Shown here: piece after piece, positions 34,247-45,592 of the stretch | Numbering within the stretch: position 1 is the first letter of the stretch | Layout: each line of letters starts with the position of its first letter | Assembly (NCBI GenBank): GCA_030271035.1 | Contig: JAMBUN010000200.1 | Location: forward strand, 62,001-126,000 | DNA from: Microascus cirrosus | Taxonomy: Eukaryota; Ascomycota; Sordariomycetes; Microascales; Microascaceae | DNA length: 64,000 bases | Reading direction: 5' to 3' | Translations under genes and position numbers: made by a program | Notes under the pieces: generated by a model | Seen by the model: the letters and a program-made list of their open reading frames with translations, nothing else | Databases searched by the model: none | Told to the model about the DNA's origin: nothing

Positions 34247-36636
34247 ATGGCCAAGCTTCCGAAGATCAGTATGTCAACTCCCGCGCCATCATGACTCCTC
34301 CCCGAACTGGAGCTGGCCTACGCCCCGATTGCGGGAGGCTATCCAAAGACACCACGTAGAGCCCATGATAACCTCTTTCCCAGCAAACACATATTTCGTG
34401 GCCCTCGTGGCCACCGTGGGTGGTATGCTCTTCGGCTTTGACATTTCATCGATGTCGGCCATTGTCATCACCCCACAGTGAGTCGATCCTATAATTTTCT
34501 TCTTCTTCTTCTTCTTCTTCTATCTATCAAGGAAACCAAAATAACAACCACAAGATATATCGATTATTTCGACAATCCTCACGGATTAATCCAGGGCAAG
34601 TAGGACCAGCTGATGCCTTGAAGGTCCGTAGAGCTAACTAATGTTATATTCTAGGTGCCATAGTACGTCTCCTGGAAGCGCGCACGCCGCGGCAGATGAA
34701 ATTAACCATACCGCCAGGGTTCCGCACTCGCCGCCGGTTCCGTAGTCGGTAGTTTGGCCGCCGGTCCCATCTCCGATAAATGGGGCCGTCGCGATAGGTA
34801 TGAATTTCTCGTGTCTTTGGTGCGCGACTCTTTGCTAACGGCAGGCAATCCATAGCATCTTCTTAGCCTGTCTCTGGTGGTTGGCAGGAACCGCTATTCA
34901 GGTGGCTACGAATGGATACGGATCGTTAATCGGTGCGCTTCCGACTTCCCTTGAAACCTGTCGGGTTAATGCTCACAGAAGTCGTATTAGCTGGCCGTAT
35001 CCTCAACGGAGTTTGCGTTGGGATCACGTCCTCACAGGTACCCGTCTATCTAGCGGAAATAGCCAAAGTAGAGAAACGTGGGAGGATCATCTTGATCCAG
35101 CAGCTAGCCATTGAATGGGGAGTAAGTTCCTAATCCGTCTCCCTCTTTAAAGATTAGAAACCTGCTAACTTGATTTAGATACTCTTCATGTACTTCATTG
35201 GATACGGGGTAACTCTTCCGAGCCTCTACAGGTGTTGGATAAGTTGGTTAACCGACCCAGTGCTCTTTCATTGCCGGCGATGCGTCTTTCCGGGTCGCCT
35301 GGGGAATGCAATTTATCCCCTGCGTAGTCCTCATGGCCGGGCTGCCCTTTCTTCCCCGTTCACCGCGGTGGCTTGCCAAGGCGGGCCGCGAAGACGAGGC
35401 CATACAGACCCTCGCAGATATCCAGGCTGGAGGGAATCAGGAAGACCCGCTTGTTGTTGCTGAGTGGCAGGAAATTACTTCCGTTCTCAGCATCGAGCGT
35501 GAGGCTGGCGGTGGCTGGAAGAAGTTCTTCCATAAGGGGATGTGGAAGAGGACTGGTTTGTAGCCCACACTATTACTGCATGCTCTGAGGCACGGGGCTA
35601 ATACCGCCATCAGTGGCCGGCCTGTCAGTTCAGGCGTGGCAACAAATGAGTGGAGCCAACGTCATCGTGTATTATATCGGTAAGTGGGCGGTCGCGAATG
35701 TGTATGATGACTGTTAACAAGACTCCTCAATCTAGTCTATGTTTTTCAGATGGCTAATCTGGAGAGGAACGTCAATCTGGTTGCCTCTGGAGTGCAATAC
35801 GCGTTATTTATCATGTAAGTGGTCCCCTACCTCAGCTCCTCCCTCAAGCCAGCCTATGGACCGCCGGAATTGAAGCCTTCCGACGCTGACAATCTTCTAG
35901 CTTCACTACAACAATGGTAATCCAGCCTATAATAAATACCCAGGACTGTATACACTGACGCTGTTCCAGTTCTTTTTTATCGACAGGCGGGGACGCCGCG
36001 GGCTCCTCGTCTGGGGGGCTCTAGGGATGGGTCTATGCCACTTCATCGTAGCGGCTATGTTGGGCACATACGGAGTCGACGTACCAGAAGGTATTGACGG
36101 GAATGCCAATGTGGTTATCCGCGTAACCGGCCCACCGGCCCATACCGTGATCGCCTTTTCATATCTGCTCATCATCATATATGCCTTGACCCTTGCGTAC
36201 GTCTCAGGCTCCCCGCTCCAGCTACAAGATCCCTTTCTAACACCGGATTCGCAGCCCCGTTGCTTGGATCTACGCTGCCGAGGTTTGGTCACTCGAGACC
36301 AGGGCAACTGGCATGGGCCTTGCCGCTACTGCCAACTGGCTCTTCAACTGGGCGCTCGGCATGTTCACGCCTCCCGCTTTTCGTAACATCAAGTACCAGA
36401 CTTTTATCATCTTCGGCGTACTCTGTATTGGCGCGGCTGGGCAGGCATGGCTCTCATACCCTGAGACATGCGGTAAGACAATTGAGGAAGTTGAAGAGAT
36501 GTTCGCCAAGGGAGGGCCTCCGGCTTGGAGGACTAAGAAGGGCGAGTCAAGGCTCAAGGTAGAGATCCAGGCCGTTATCAATAAGAAGGCGGAGGAGAAC
36601 GAGAAGCCGGTAGCGGGAAAGCCCCCTTCCGCGTAG
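34247..36636 (+). CDS. MFS sugar transporter, 14 exons
   Basis: Model join(34247..34268,34384..34477,34555..34595,34655..34662,34718..34797,34856..34932,34991..35121,35179..35208,35261..35555,35614..35679,35736..35814,35901..35916,35970..36196,36255..36636), 515 aa, frame kept throughout. It has the sugar-porter signatures: GGMLFGFD in helix 1, ISDKWGRRD after helix 2, VGITSSQVPVYLAEI in helix 4, PRSPRWLAK before the central loop, QQMSGANVIVYY in helix 7, DRRGRRG, and PETCGKT at the end, with twelve predicted helices. It is a proton-coupled or facilitative plasma-membrane hexose transporter; substrate unknown. Exon 4 is 8 nt, exon 12 is 16 nt, and the exon 3 donor is GCAAGT (GC-AG intron). 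All joins were chosen to restore family motifs. Confidence 0.9.
34496..34520. repeat. (TTC)n microsatellite in transporter intron 2
   Basis: About eight uninterrupted TTC units lie within the second intron of the sugar transporter, away from the splice sites. Likely length-variable between strains. Confidence 0.9.
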
Positions 36637-38110
36637 GGTTGTGAGGCGGGCCGGAAGATATTTCGATAGGGTATGCTTGATCAGGATAACCAAAGGACTA
36701 ATTAGGTCTTTCTTGCTTCCTGCTTGTCTTCCTGGTTTTTGCACTAATTAAGACGCGAGCGGTATTTTGTTCAAGAAATTATCGCAGTACACGTTGTGCT
36801 CTCAAGTTAGAAGGCTCTCGCCAGAAACAAGATACCATAAATCACAACAAGACAACTCAAAAGGCCGCGTAAATACCGTGGTATCCGTCTGTTCCACGGT
36901 TTCAAGAGAGGGATACGTACGTTGATTCCTCCAAAGTGTAGTGGGTTATTCTTCCCCTTTCTGAATATCCCCCATGAGTCGAGCCTGAAACCCCTCAGTT
37001 GGCGACTCTATCACCTGAGTGACTGCCTGCACCTGAGGAGTCATGATTCTTTCTTCTACTCTCCCTGCTCACCCTCTACTATTCAGTAAGGAAAGAATCA
37101 CTGACTCGACTTCCCCTTATCTCAGCTCCTCCACTCGCGAACGACGCAGCCGAAGTCTTCGCGCGAAGAAGTTCTGAAACAACCCTCAATTTCGCTCGCA
37201 TCACGCTGATGAGGCTCTTTCACGGATAGCCTCCGAACCACCAGCTTCCCATTTCACTTTCTGGCTTCCGCTGTCTCTTCTGCTCTGAATCCCACCTACC
37301 AACACGCACCACATCTACTCTGTCCTGGGCGCGACATTCAGAGGCATCCACCCACCCTCAGCTCACCCTACGCAGGCGACTAAGGGGGTGCCGCGGAAGT
37401 GAGAGCCCAGATCTCCAGGGGCGAAATACCGAGGCTGCGTTCCGTCCCTTTTTCCCAGCCAAAAGGCACGACTTCGACGGGACCTCACGCCTCAGAAAAT
37501 GCTTTGAACACACACGTTCCCTCCCTGCTTTACAAAATGTCTTGGTGAAAAAGCGCTGAGGCCAGGTCGGATTCGCTAGCAAATCGGACACTGAGTTACT
37601 CACTTCTTTATTTCTTGTTACGTATTACTGTTCAAGGCGAATGGCCAAGGATAATCCGGGAAACGAGCTAGCAGTACTAATGGCTGATGCGAGTTCAACT
37701 AGCCACAGCGAGCCTCGAAATAGAGCACGTTCGCAGACACGACGTTGAAAGTGGAGACAGATCCTGTTGAGTCACCGCATCGGGCTCTTCATCTTCTCCT
37801 GCACTGTGTGTTGATGTGGGGCCCACCCACCAAGATAAAGATCTCGTATCTTCGCGTTGTAAGGGGGAATGTATTTTTATGTTGAGGAAGTGCATGGACC
37901 TGTGCATGGTGCAAGGACCTTGTAGTGGGCTTATCTCGCTTTGGCGGAGCCCGCTTTTGAAATATGTCGGTTTGTGTTAAGCGCTAGCCGCTCAGGCATA
38001 CGACGAATACCAGCGGCAGCTCAATATCGTAGTGTCTTGCCCCGCCAACATCTTTGTCGTCCAACTCTAGCGATAGCAGACTAGAATATATTGTCGATTC
38101 CCGCGCTGCG

Positions 38111-38978
38111 ATGACTGATTCAGGCGCTGAGATGGCCCAAATTCAGCAACAGCGGACTGCGATGGAGCAACAGGACCCGCGCTATGAAAGGCTTTACTAG
38201 ATCTTGACTGGTGCGAATCCTTGCCAAAGTTCAACTCCAAACAGGTTCTCGGATATCCATCATCGAATTCGAAGCGCACAGGGAACACGAGTTTCGACTC
38301 CGTTGTGCAACATTGTCCCAGACGACGATCCTCAAGTTCTTATTGGGCAGCCCATCCCCATTTTTCCGATACAGGAAACCATATGTCGCATTATGACACG
38401 TACGAACTTCTTCTAATACATCCTTATTTTATTTTTCTCAACCTAGTTTACAAATTAACTCATTTTCGTAGGGATGCAATGCCGCTATCCCCTGGGCTGC
38501 CTTATAACTGGCCTCACCCAGGCCAAGTTTCAATACAGAAGATTCGCACACTTGTGCGGGAAGTGGTTGGCCTCGGGCCACTGTAAGGTTATGCGGTATG
38601 GGTTGGATAATCGGATGACCAATAGTCTCAAGAGTGTGGTATATCAGTGTTAGGAGGGAAGGACGAAAGGGGCCGAGTGTGTCTGATACCTGTCAATGTT
38701 GGTCTCGACAGTTGCACTTGTCACCCTTCGCTCTTAATTTTATATCCTCCTGAATTACGCGAACAAAGACCTACAGTTAAGCGAGTACGGCCCACACTTC
38801 GAACTGAGTGCAACAAGGGTTCCTACCGCCAGGAGGTCTGGACAATCGTCGCTCATGCTACAGAGCATGAGTTGCGCGCGTCTGCGGACCTGATCATTTG
38901 GACCTTCTTCTGGACCTGAACTCGTTTGGCGTTCCTGAGAAGTATGACGAATCTGACGATGATGATGCAGACGGATAA
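38111..38978 (+). pseudogene. Possible decayed protein gene
   Basis: An ATG at 38111 opens 29 codons of coding-like sequence (MTDSGAEMAQIQQQRTAM..., ending DPRYERLY) and meets a TAG at 38198. Coding-like pieces then reappear in other frames, including one near 38230-38390 (SPSPFF) and an acidic end at 38884-38978 (LLLDLNSFGVPEKYDESDD...DG, then TAA). No splice sites join them cleanly. The start and the SPSPFF fragment faintly recall fungal BTB/POZ proteins, but this is not a firm assignment. It could also be chance. Confidence 0.22.
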
Positions 38979-39342
38979 GGTTCGTAAGGGTCTCCACTGC
39001 GCCCATGGAAACTGTGCTGTACGCTGATAACAATTTCGTCGACAGAGTGCGCTGACAGCTCATTTTATGACCAGTAATTTTGCCGTTGAGAGGATGCGGG
39101 GACTTGCGCTTGCTCAAGGCTTGGGCAGGACGAAAAGATCAAAAGGGATAGAGGATGCCCTGTGATGGGAAGGAAGTCCACGCTTGCTTTATACTCGGAA
39201 GGGATGCAGTGGCTGGAACGGATGCAATGGACGGGGAGAGACAGATTGTGTCCGGAGCCAATGTTGTAAGCATGATGTCGGGGAGGAATTTACAAGAGAA
39301 CAGCCATTTACGAAGCGAGGTCGCGGTGACGAGAAAGCAGAG

Positions 39343-39365
39343 CCCCCCCCCCCCCAAAAAAAAAA
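39343..39365. repeat. Homopolymer junction C13/A10
   Basis: Thirteen C followed by ten A, about 350 bp upstream of HIS1. This is a hotspot for slippage and for sequencing error. Confidence 0.9.
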
Positions 39366-39622
39366 CCACAGTCAGCGTCTAAACAAACGTCTGAACAGTG
39401 TTCAGGGCGGGATGGAGGTGCCTGGCGGGCGGTGGGGGAATATAGACCGTGCGAGAGCAGATTTCCGTGTTAGGTTGTGCTCACTGTGGGCAAAAAGGTG
39501 GGGCAAAAAGGTGGGGGGAGGGGTTCGGGCAGAATTTCCTTGAGCTTGATCCATTCCCGACATCGCGATTCGAGTCATACGCGTCGTATAACAAGGAACC
39601 CAAAGCCATTAGGAACTTGGTT

Positions 39623-39629
39623 TGAGTCA
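39623..39629 (+). promoter_or_regulatory. Gcn4/CPC-1 type site upstream of HIS1
   Basis: TGAGTCA is a perfect 7-bp core for the bZIP activator of amino-acid genes (Gcn4 in yeast, CPC-1/CpcA in moulds), 82 bp before the HIS1 start. A second partial site (GAGTCAT) is at 39572-39578. Position and target gene agree with cross-pathway control. Confidence 0.55.
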
Positions 39630-39710
39630 ATTGGCTATTTAAATCGGATATCTAGAGCTTCCCCTCTGTGGCACCATCGCCGAACTGTGCTCAACCTCAA
39701 CCCCGCGGCT

Positions 39711-40974
39711 ATGGATCTCGTGAACCAGTTTGTTGCCCCCCCCCCACCCCTCTCTTCTTTCCCCCCAAAACTGCGCCCAATTCCGACATTGACGACGATG
39801 GAAGAACCCGTGCTAACACGTCCCAGCCTTGAGGGTCGCCTTTTGTTCGCCGTACCCAAGAAGGGCCGGCTGAACCAAGCAACTCTGGATCTGTTAGAAG
39901 GGGCTGATGTAAGGTTCAAACCGCTCGTCCCGCTCAAGATCTCCAGGCTAACAATTCCCAGATCAAGTTCAAGCGTGAGAACCGCCTCGACATCGCCCTC
40001 GTCAAGAATCTCCCCATCGCCCTACTTTTCTTACCCGCCAGCGATGCGAGTCAAGCCGTCCGTCCCGTTTAATTACCCACGTGCTAACACTTCCTAGATT
40101 CCGACCTTTGTTAGCGAGGGCCAAGTCGACCTCGGTATCACGGGCTGGGACCAGGTAGAGGAGCATGACGCCCGGGTACGCTCCTACAATCGCACCCGGC
40201 GTGCATCGATAGACGGGACGGTGCAGGGCGAGGCCAAGTCAGCGCGGAGCGAGATGGTGATGCCGCTCGACTTCGGACACTGCAAGCTGCAGGTGCAGGC
40301 GCCAGCGAAAGGGCCGTACGCGACGGGGGCGGACCTGATAGGGAAGACTATCGCGACGAGCTTTGTGGATCTGGCGGCGGAGCACTTTGGGAAGCTGGAG
40401 CTTGGGCTTGACCCATCTGTGAAGGGCGAGGACGTGCCTGTTCCGAAGAAGCTACGGACTAAGATTATCGAGATCAGTGGGAGTGTCGAGGCAGCATGTG
40501 CGCTGGGAGTTGCGGACGGCATTGTCGACCTCGTTGGTATGTGTAGCCTGACCCTTATACACCTTCTGCCTTTTCCACCCTCATACATGCTAATGCTTCG
40601 CAGAGTCCGGCGAGACGATGAAGGCCGCGGGCCTCAAGGCCCTCGACACTGTCGTCGAGACCGAGTCCGTCCTCATCAAGTCCAGGAACCCCTCAAACCC
40701 CGCCCTCGTGGACCTCATCGCCTCGCGCATCACCGGTGTTCTCAACGCGAAGCGCTTCGTCCTTTGCCAGTACAACATCCTCAGGTCTTCCCTCGCCGAG
40801 GCGACCAAGATCTCGCCTGGGAAGCGCGCCCCGACCATCACGTCTCTCGATGAGGAGGGCTGGTGCGCTGTGAGCATCATGGTGGAGAAGAAGCGGATCG
40901 CGGTCGTTATGGACGAGTTGACCAAGGTTGGGGCGCAGGATATCCTCGTGCTCGACATTAAGAACTCGAGGTAG
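39711..40974 (+). CDS. HIS1: ATP phosphoribosyltransferase (histidine step 1)
   Basis: Model join(39711..39908,39962..40045,40098..40536,40604..40974), 363 aa. It condenses ATP and PRPP to phosphoribosyl-ATP. Visible family blocks: RLLFAVPKKGRL, the KRENRLDIALVKNLPIALLFLPASD substrate region, IPTFVSEGQVDLGITGWDQV, the PRPP loop around SGSVEAACALGVADGIVDLVESG, and the C-terminal regulatory ACT-like domain (RAPTITSLDEEGWCAVSIMVEKK) of the long form inhibited by histidine. Intron 2 is a 52-bp GC-AG intron (GCGAGT at 40046); no GT donor both keeps the frame and leaves a reasonable intron. The N-terminus is about 30 residues longer than usual; the ATG at 39798 is an alternative start. A C10 tract (39736-39745) lies within this extension. 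Confidence 0.95.
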
Positions 40975-42589
40975 ATGAGGGAGTGAAGACTACTAATGGG
41001 AACGAGGGGAGCTGATCTTTGCTGTTCGGGTATAATGCCAGTCTGTTCGGGTTCGTCCATGTCGTGCCTGCGTCCCGTTGATATAGCTTCGTGATTCCTT
41101 GTTGAGGAGTAGGGAAAGAGGATGCATATCGCTTCAAGAGAAAAGGTACGAGGGTTCGATGGGTTCGTGTCTGCTTATTACTGATAGGGAAGGTAATCCA
41201 AGGGCATATCATACCTTTGACCTTATTCCGCCCTTTGTTCTTGCGCAGGTCAATGACAAGTACATCGACATTCCGATAAAGGAGATGGCTCCCCACGTGA
41301 AGCCTTAAAAGGATTCTCTCAGTTGAATATTTGACTGGTTCCAGGGAGGTTCTGATGCCCATGATGGTTCCCGGCGTGGCACTCTAGGGACCCTGAAAGG
41401 GTTTTTGTGCTCAATAGTTCCGTCAGGGCCATGGTGTTCAATCTTCCAAGTTGTACAGCAGTGCCCTCCTCCCAATGTTTATCCCTGCCGTGGATTGATG
41501 CTGCACTGCACTTGGCCATGGATTAGTCGTTCTCTGTGTAAAGAAGAGAGTAGCAGGATTGTCGACTAAGCGGCTGGTTAACCCTGTTGCACCCAAGTAT
41601 TTCTACCTTGTTCCCTTCATCTCCCTTTGTGACCACTCCTAAGACTTCATCCCAAACCACAAGACCTTCATCATCCTTGATTTCCATTTACCCGAGCCTA
41701 TCGGTGATCATAACGATACCATCGTCCTAGTTGTCCTCGGGAAAGCTTCCAACCCTCGAGCAACTTTTCCCACGCCCAATACCTCTTCCCTGCGTTTTAG
41801 GCCATCTGAGGAACGAGCACGCGCAGTCAATCATCGGCTCTCCGGCATCCTCCCATCCCATGAAGAGTCGTTGTGAGACCAGCAGCCTGTCATCGTTTGT
41901 ACTTGATCAAGAATCCAGGCCATACTTCCTAACGGAACACTATCCGGAACTCTTCTCCTGAAGGGAAATTGAGGAACGGAGCAACCTTCTCTGTCTCATC
42001 ATATTCAGGACTGAGGAAATTGGTCAGAGAGCTTGGTGTAGTTCTGTAAGATGATATCCTCTGAAGTATGGGTTGGACGGAATAGCTGACAGACGAGAGA
42101 AGGTTGTCCTCCTCGTCAAAAAGAGACGAAGAAACCGTTGTGTAAATGTCTTACGCTCGGAAGGTCCAGGACTGGGACGACGGCGGCCGGCCCGCTGCGA
42201 TGGCGAGGCAGGTCTTCCCTCTATGTGGCTTATCCTTGTGTTCTTGTCTTCCATCAGCAGACACTTTGGGCCTGAAAGACCACTCCTGCCTGGAGAAAGA
42301 AGAATGGGGAGCAAAGGTCTGGGGCATGAATCATTTCATGGCTTGTTCTGTTGCTGGGAAGGCTTTAATATCTTGCCTGTGCTCATTTTTGCTCCAGTCC
42401 AAGAGGGAAGGAACTAAGGCCCCCAGCTTAGGGAAGGAGCTGGGCACCGATATCCATTTTAGAGGAGGGCGATACGCTCATCACTCAAAACACTCCACCC
42501 TCCACTCGAACACCCAGCCACTCCTTCACTTCCTTCCTCACGTTAATTCATTTTCTTCACGCGCCTTTACTGACGTGTGAATTCTCCAG
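40975..42589. other. Intergenic, with probable 5' end of the Cys-rich gene
   Basis: 1.6 kb. The left part is the HIS1 3' flank. The first exon and start codon of the next gene should lie here, because its first clear exon begins at an acceptor at 42589. A candidate opening is MSYARKVQDWDDGG at 42149, but I cannot join it reliably. Confidence 0.35.
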
Positions 42590-45500
42590 GGTCTCTGAAG
42601 AGGCTTCAACTCCACAGCATGAGATTGAGTCTCCATTGAAACGCTTCTGGAAAAGGATCTCACCCGAAGACAAGGGGAGGGTGAGGAATCCTCACCCCTC
42701 CATTTCTTGCAACGCCGGCGTCCGGATACACGGTGGTTCAGTGGAAGAGTCCGCGGCTCGTTTCTACGCGTTGGGCGGGTCCTCCGAGTCAAAGGTATTG
42801 CTCCCGAACCTCGAATATAACTCCCAAGAGCTTCCATTGAGAATCACCATTTCTTTTAGGCTCATGTTAAACCAAGTCAACTCAGAGAGGAGGATTCTCA
42901 AGGCTCCCAAGGACGTTACTCTCGCTTGATCCAACCTGTCGGGAACGTTGGAGTGTTTCCCAGTACCCCAACTCCCTCCAGAAATCCTTCTGGGGACTAT
43001 TTCCACCTTTCTTCCCGAAAAAGTCAGTCCTCGGGGCATCCAGGACCTCATACCTTGGAGGGAATAGGCAAAACCGCCCAATTCTCTCCTCCTAGGACCG
43101 TCACGGGTTCCTCATGCAGAATCAACACGGAGCATCTGGCAGTACCGCTTCACCATATTGCCGTCGACCAACCCGAGAAACCCGGAAACAAGACTCATGA
43201 GACATCTCTGAGCAAGCACGGAATCATGCCTCGGTGGAGCTTGAAGAAAAGGAAGGAGGCGCCGCCTCGCCTCCTTCAGCAGGAGTCAGCTCCGCAGTTT
43301 TCTCGGATGCCATCCGTTGTTCTTGCACAGCCCAGTTCCATGCCCACAGGTGGCTTCGTTGACGGCGCCAGTCCTGGTTATCCCCAGGTTTATTATGCCC
43401 CTGTTCTGCCTCAAACGCCAGTTGTAGGAATTCCACAACAGAATGTACCACAGCCTTCGTCCGCTCCCATCCCACAGCCGGCTAGAAGCGGTTCAAGCGG
43501 TATTGACTCGCCGACTCGGCTCAAAGAGCTGGAGACTATGAAGGAGCGACTCAATGAAATGATTGCTCAAGAGAAGGCAAGTCCATCGCCAGACAGTGCT
43601 GGAGCCAGCGGTGCTGCGAAGCAAACTCGTCGTCGCCGTCGACGAGGCCAGGAAAAGGGTAAACAGCCGGCGCGACCCCCTACCGGAGGTCCAGCCAGTC
43701 CGGCTGGGCGTTCACCCAGAATGCATGTCTGCTCAGACTGCGATTTCCTTCGCTCAGGATTCTTTCAGGAGCTTCATGGTTCTTCTGAGCGCCGTAACTT
43801 CTGCACGGACTGCCAGATCAAGCGGCTCGAGAAGCACAAGCTCAATCCATCCTTGCCAATTGAGCACTTCTGCTTCCAATGTGGCCAGGCCCGGACCAAG
43901 GAGTTCCTGAAGGCGAATCCCGAAGCCAAGAAGCGTATGGTCGCGAACTTGTGTGAGGAGTGCATTCTACACTCTAAGTCTCGTCAGCGTGCCCCGGACT
44001 CGAGCATCGTTAATGATGATGGGAACGGCCAAGAGGTAAGTGCTCCGCTTTCACTGTCCTCTTACTAGAAAAATAAAATGAAGAACTAACAAAGGCAACA
44101 GTCAACTTTGGCCTCCGCCTTAGGTTCTCAACTTGGCCTTGGAGTTGGCATTAAAACCTTTATAGACGATGAATTTCATTCCGACTCTACTGTCGTTGGG
44201 GGCGGGACGTTTGAGTGCTACCAGAGACTCTTTGGGGGGGGAGACGTCTTAGAGCCAAGCAGAGCCGGTGGTAATAAGGCTTCTCGGGCCGACGAGAATC
44301 GAAGCCGACGCCACCACGGTCGCTCGGCTCAGGCAGCGTCCTCAAAGAGGATTGATGACTTGAGGAGGCACAGAAGGAGGAATGCCGACTCCAATTCAGG
44401 CGAATTTGACAGCGATGACGGATGCCAGCCGTGTCACCATTCCGCAAGGTCTCGCTCCAAGAGGCCTTCTCAAAGGACGAGCCGTCGAGGGCACTCCAGG
44501 CCCGGGAAAAGGTCCGGGAAGGCCTCATCTCATGAGACTACCCCTCGTATTACTCAACATTCGAATCTGGCAAATGGATCGTCGTCGCGAGGAAGCCGTG
44601 GCTGTGATGAGGTCCGTGGGCGATCGAAGAGAAGGGCCATGAACACTCCGTCTGAAAGCGCCTCAGATGATACCTATGATTCGGATTCAGTCTCCTCGGG
44701 GTATGACTCTCTGTCTGACTCGTCCGTTGGTACTGCTAGTCCGAGAACAGCAGGACCCAAATCATGCCACGCTACCAAGTTCGCAGCTAGCGAGAGCTCA
44801 TCCGCTGGGTACTCGTTGGACAATTATCAATCAGTCCGTAATCGCCACTCTGAGAAACCTGGCAGCCGAGCTCGATCGAACTCTCGCGTGCGGTTCAACC
44901 CCGAGGTTGAGGTGCAGAATCTTACCATGCGTGGCTTCAGTAGCAAGCACAGGATGAATCCCGAGGCTTACCCAATGAATACTGAGGAGTCACGTCTCCC
45001 GCAGTATGTGGGCACCCTGGGACGCGAACCCTTAAAGACGCAGGATGGCGGTCGGTCGGCCCTTCAGGAAATCGACGTCAATGCGCAGCGAGAGGCCGAG
45101 CGACGAGCTCGTAGCCAGCAGGTATATAATTCGATGTTCGGGTCTACCCTTGGTGGACGGACCACTGGATGGAAGGATGGCTCGGCCAACGCAGCCGGCC
45201 CGTCGAACGGTGGTCCGTCGATGCCTAATGGGTACAACTACCAACAGTATGGCGGCTATTCAAGCACTGATGATTATGGTAAGTATGGGAGCGGCGATCC
45301 GCAGTCGAGCTTTGCCTACTCTCAAGGGCAGGGTGACCAGTACGGTCCGTACTCTGCTGCCGAGTCTCAGAGATACTTCGACAACTCATACAACAGCTTC
45401 AACTACCAAGGATATGGTCGGGGCTACAACCGTGATCCCAACTCGCAGGCGCATGAGTCCCAAGGATATGCTTCATATGGTAATGACCCGGGCTTCTGCA

Positions 45501-45592
45501 GCCCGCACGAGTCCGCCTGGACCGAGGCCGAAGTCCGCAGCCGACATGACGCACACCGCGCCCACGCATCCTCCTTCTCGAACGCGCAGTAG
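42590..45592 (+). CDS. Cys-rich, low-complexity hypothetical protein; both ends uncertain
   Basis: Exons 42590..42794, 42860..44035 and 44102..45592 join in frame to about 957 codons, ending at a TAG at 45590. The first exon follows a strong acceptor (TACTGAC then CCAG), so an upstream exon should exist. If not, the first in-frame ATG is 43226 and the upstream sequence is leader. The only ordered part is near the middle: four CxxC pairs in about 85 residues (HVCSDC, NFCTDC, HFCFQCG, LCEEC), probably binding two zinc ions. Next comes an RRRRRR-rich Ser tract, then a Tyr/Gly/Gln/Ser-rich C-terminus (YGGYSSTDDYG, YNSFNYQGYGRGY), prion-like in composition. I do not recognise the family. Coding-like sequence continues beyond the stop (see findings). 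Confidence 0.6.

Larger units (their letters stand above)
36637..39710. other. Gene-poor region of about 3.1 kb
   Basis: This lies between the sugar transporter and HIS1. Only 38.1-39.0 kb has coding-like peptides (separate entry). The right end is the HIS1 promoter. A C13/A10 homopolymer junction is at 39343-39365. No RNA gene or repeat family is recognised. Confidence 0.4.

Noticed and set aside
34247..36636. Sugar transporter as a pseudogene, because its frame is broken many times
   Set aside because: Every break is resolved by an intron with proper borders, and the joined protein has all family motifs.
42725..42760. tRNA A-box-like GGTGGTTCAGTGG
   Set aside because: No B-box or closing acceptor stem at the right distance; it lies in an exon of the Cys-rich gene.
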